Shown: positions 5,606-7,015 of the stretch, one piece after another
Position numbering within the stretch: position 1 is the stretch's first letter
Layout: each line of letters starts with the position of its first letter
From: Draconibacterium sp.
GTDB lineage: Bacteria; Bacteroidota; Bacteroidia; Bacteroidales; Prolixibacteraceae
Assembly: GCA_030595485.1 (NCBI GenBank)
Contig: JAUVDE010000176.1
Span: 1 to 7,015 of the forward strand
Direction: 5' to 3'
Length of the DNA: 7,015 bases
Translations under genes and position numbers: made by a program
Notes under the pieces: model-generated
Databases searched by the model: none
What the model was told of the DNA's origin: nothing
Seen by the model: only the letters and a program-made list of their open reading frames with translations

Positions 5606-6292
5606 GTGTTAACGAGACTTAGCTACTTTGTTTTTGCTCTTCTTTTATTAGCCATTTTGAGTGGATTTGAAGTTAATGCTCAAAATTCAGATTTCAGACT
5701 TAGAACAGGGTTAAAGATCGATAAAGATCTTTCAAAAAAAGTAGAACTAAGTTTCGAATCTCAGGTTCGTTTCCGAAACAATTGGACCAATTTTGATAAA
5801 TTCCTTGTTGAACCTTCGGTGAAATTTGAAGTTTTTAAGAACTTTCGACTTGGTGCTGCATATCGATACTCCGCAAAACAGAATCTGGCCAAGAACACAT
5901 TAAATTGGCATCGGGGAAATATGTTTATGGCGTATAAGAAATCCTTTTCAACTGATTGGGATTTAAAATTTAAAACTGCTATTCAATACGACACCCGAAA
6001 TTTTATGGGAGGATATAATACAAAATATAACGTGTGGACAAACAGAAACAAAGTGAGTTTAGCGTATGATGTATTTGGATTGCCTTTGTCAGCCGAAATG
6101 GGTGGAGAATTATTTTATAATGTAAATGTAACACAAGGTATTGAGAAAGTTCGCTTATCGTTCGAATTGAGTTATGAGATTGTAAAAGACTCAAAAATAT
6201 TGGCTCAGTATTTGAATGACAGTAACTTGTTTTTTGAGGGATTCTCAAATCACATAATGGTATTAATGTACAGAATGAAAATCGGAAAATAG
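5606..6292 (+). CDS. DUF2490 family outer-membrane protein
   Basis: This 228-aa protein has a signal peptide (hydrophobic 7-20, cleavage after VNA at 25, leaving Gln26). The mature chain is a succession of amphipathic strands with alternating charged and aromatic residues and ends in a strand, as a small beta-barrel would: LRTGLKIDKDLSKKVELSFE, FDKFLVEPSVKFEVFKNFRLGAAYRY, NRNKVSLAYDVFGLPLSAEMGGELFYN and so on (each about 20 residues or fewer per strand pair). The pattern DxRLRTGLK near the start and DVFGLPLSAxxxxELFYN in the middle fits DUF2490. The start is GTG at 5606, 20 nt after the DUF4956 stop; no in-frame ATG lies upstream that would be better, and the GTG gives an intact signal peptide. 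The downstream gene starts one base after its stop codon. Its function is not known; it is probably an outer-membrane component of the operon. Confidence 0.75.
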   Translation: MLTRLSYFVFALLLLAILSGFEVNAQNSDFRLRTGLKIDKDLSKKVELSFESQVRFRNNWTNFDKFLVEPSVKFEVFKNFRLGAAYRYSAKQNLAKNTLNWHRGNMFMAYKKSFSTDWDLKFKTAIQYDTRNFMGGYNTKYNVWTNRNKVSLAYDVFGLPLSAEMGGELFYNVNVTQGIEKVRLSFELSYEIVKDSKILAQYLNDSNLFFEGFSNHIMVLMYRMKIGK

Positions 6293-6293
6293 A

Positions 6294-7015
6294 ATGATTA
6301 AGATTAGCCTAATTTATAAGTACATAGTTATTGTATTTTGTATTGTTCTTATTGGGGAGTGTGCAATTGCTCAGTCGGAGAATACAGTTTATATCAGCGA
6401 ATTTTTAGCTTCGAATAAAAAAAGTATTGTAGATGAAGATGGAGAATCATCCGACTGGATAGAAATCTATAATCCAACAAAAGAAATTGTTAATCTATCG
6501 GGTTGGGCATTAAGCGATGATTCAGTTAATTTACAAAAATGGATTTTTCCAAATATTGAAATTGCTTCGAATGATTTTCTTATCGTATTTGCTTCGTTAA
6601 AAGACCAAAGTGTGGCTGGCAGTGAATTGCACACCAGTTTTCGGCTCGAAAGTGCTGGGGAGTATTTAGCCCTGGTTGATAAAAATGGAGAGGTTGTTTC
6701 GGATTATAAACCCGAGTTTGAGAAGCAATACCAAGATATTAGTTACGGTATAATTCAAAATAAGGATACTACAGAGCTGATTTCAAGTACAACTACAGGA
6801 AAATTATTACTACCGACCAATGCAGAATGGAATCAAATTGAATTAACATGGACCGGTAACTCTTCTCAAGAACCATTTGATGACTCGAGTTGGAAATTGG
6901 CATACCCAGCAGTTGGATACGACACACGTAATGCGGTAAGCAATATTAATCTTGCGCTTGGAAAGCCAAGTAGCCAGTCGTCTGAATTAAATAACGGAGC
7001 ATTCCCTGCTTCATT
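6294..7015 (+). CDS. Secreted lamin-tail-domain protein with start of a discoidin domain (3'-truncated by window edge)
   Basis: The frame is open to the window edge (240 codons). The ATG lies one base after the DUF2490 stop. A signal peptide (hydrophobic 10-20, cleavage after AIA at 26) is followed by a lamin tail domain at about 33-135: ISEFLASN, DEDGESSDWIEIYNP (47-61), VNLSGWALSDD (66-76), KWIFPNIEIASNDFLIVFAS (82-101) and SFRLESAGEYLALVDKNG. A linker with PTNAEWN, FDDSSW (195-200) and VGYD (207-210) resembles the region between domains in large secreted LTD/CotH proteins. NLALGKPSSQSS (219-230) is the classic opening of a discoidin (F5/8 type C) carbohydrate-binding domain, which continues past the edge. 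Such proteins are often large, cell-surface and linked with CotH kinases or C-terminal secretion tags; whether either follows cannot be seen. Strong neighbour link to VTC + DUF4956. The LTD call is firm, the discoidin call good, the role unknown. Confidence 0.85.
   Translation, partial: MIKISLIYKYIVIVFCIVLIGECAIAQSENTVYISEFLASNKKSIVDEDGESSDWIEIYNPTKEIVNLSGWALSDDSVNLQKWIFPNIEIASNDFLIVFASLKDQSVAGSELHTSFRLESAGEYLALVDKNGEVVSDYKPEFEKQYQDISYGIIQNKDTTELISSTTTGKLLLPTNAEWNQIELTWTGNSSQEPFDDSSWKLAYPAVGYDTRNAVSNINLALGKPSSQSSELNNGAFPAS

Overview
The window looks like chromosomal DNA from a member of the Bacteroidota. The evidence is AT-rich coding sequence, almost no Shine-Dalgarno sites before the starts, several signal peptides ending in the Ala-Gln cleavage context common in this phylum, a lipoprotein whose mature N-terminus (C-E-K-E-E) resembles the Bacteroidota surface-export signal, and a DUF2490 outer-membrane barrel. 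I cannot name the genus; a marine or anaerobic Marinilabiliales-type organism is a guess. All genes found are on the + strand, and there are no RNA genes, CRISPR arrays or insertion sequences.

Region 1 (1-2116) is a ketose-phosphate module. It holds the C-terminal third of a DhaK-type dihydroxyacetone kinase subunit, a complete DhaL nucleotide-binding subunit 9 nt later, then a 178-nt gap with two stem-loops, then a near full-length match to E. coli LsrF (the autoinducer-2 thiolase that releases DHAP and acetyl-CoA). A strong intrinsic terminator follows LsrF. Region 2 (2117-2870) is one DUF1097 six-helix membrane protein, isolated between the LsrF terminator and its own terminator. By proximity it could move the small molecule handled by region 1, but this is inference.

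Region 3 (about 2871-7015) is a tight run of six genes: a duplicated-domain surface lipoprotein, a small secreted protein with YD-like repeats, a VTC-domain polyphosphate polymerase, a DUF4956 membrane protein, a DUF2490 outer-membrane protein, and a secreted lamin-tail-domain protein that runs off the window just as a discoidin (F5/8 type C) domain begins. Gaps are 3, -20, 6, 20 and 1 nt, so they are probably one operon. The VTC + DUF4956 pair places a cytoplasmic polyphosphate (or related polyanion) synthase at the inner membrane. The other four products are exported, which suggests an envelope- or surface-related system whose function is unknown. This operon and the DhaKL-LsrF-DUF1097 module are the two parts of the window most worth a second look.
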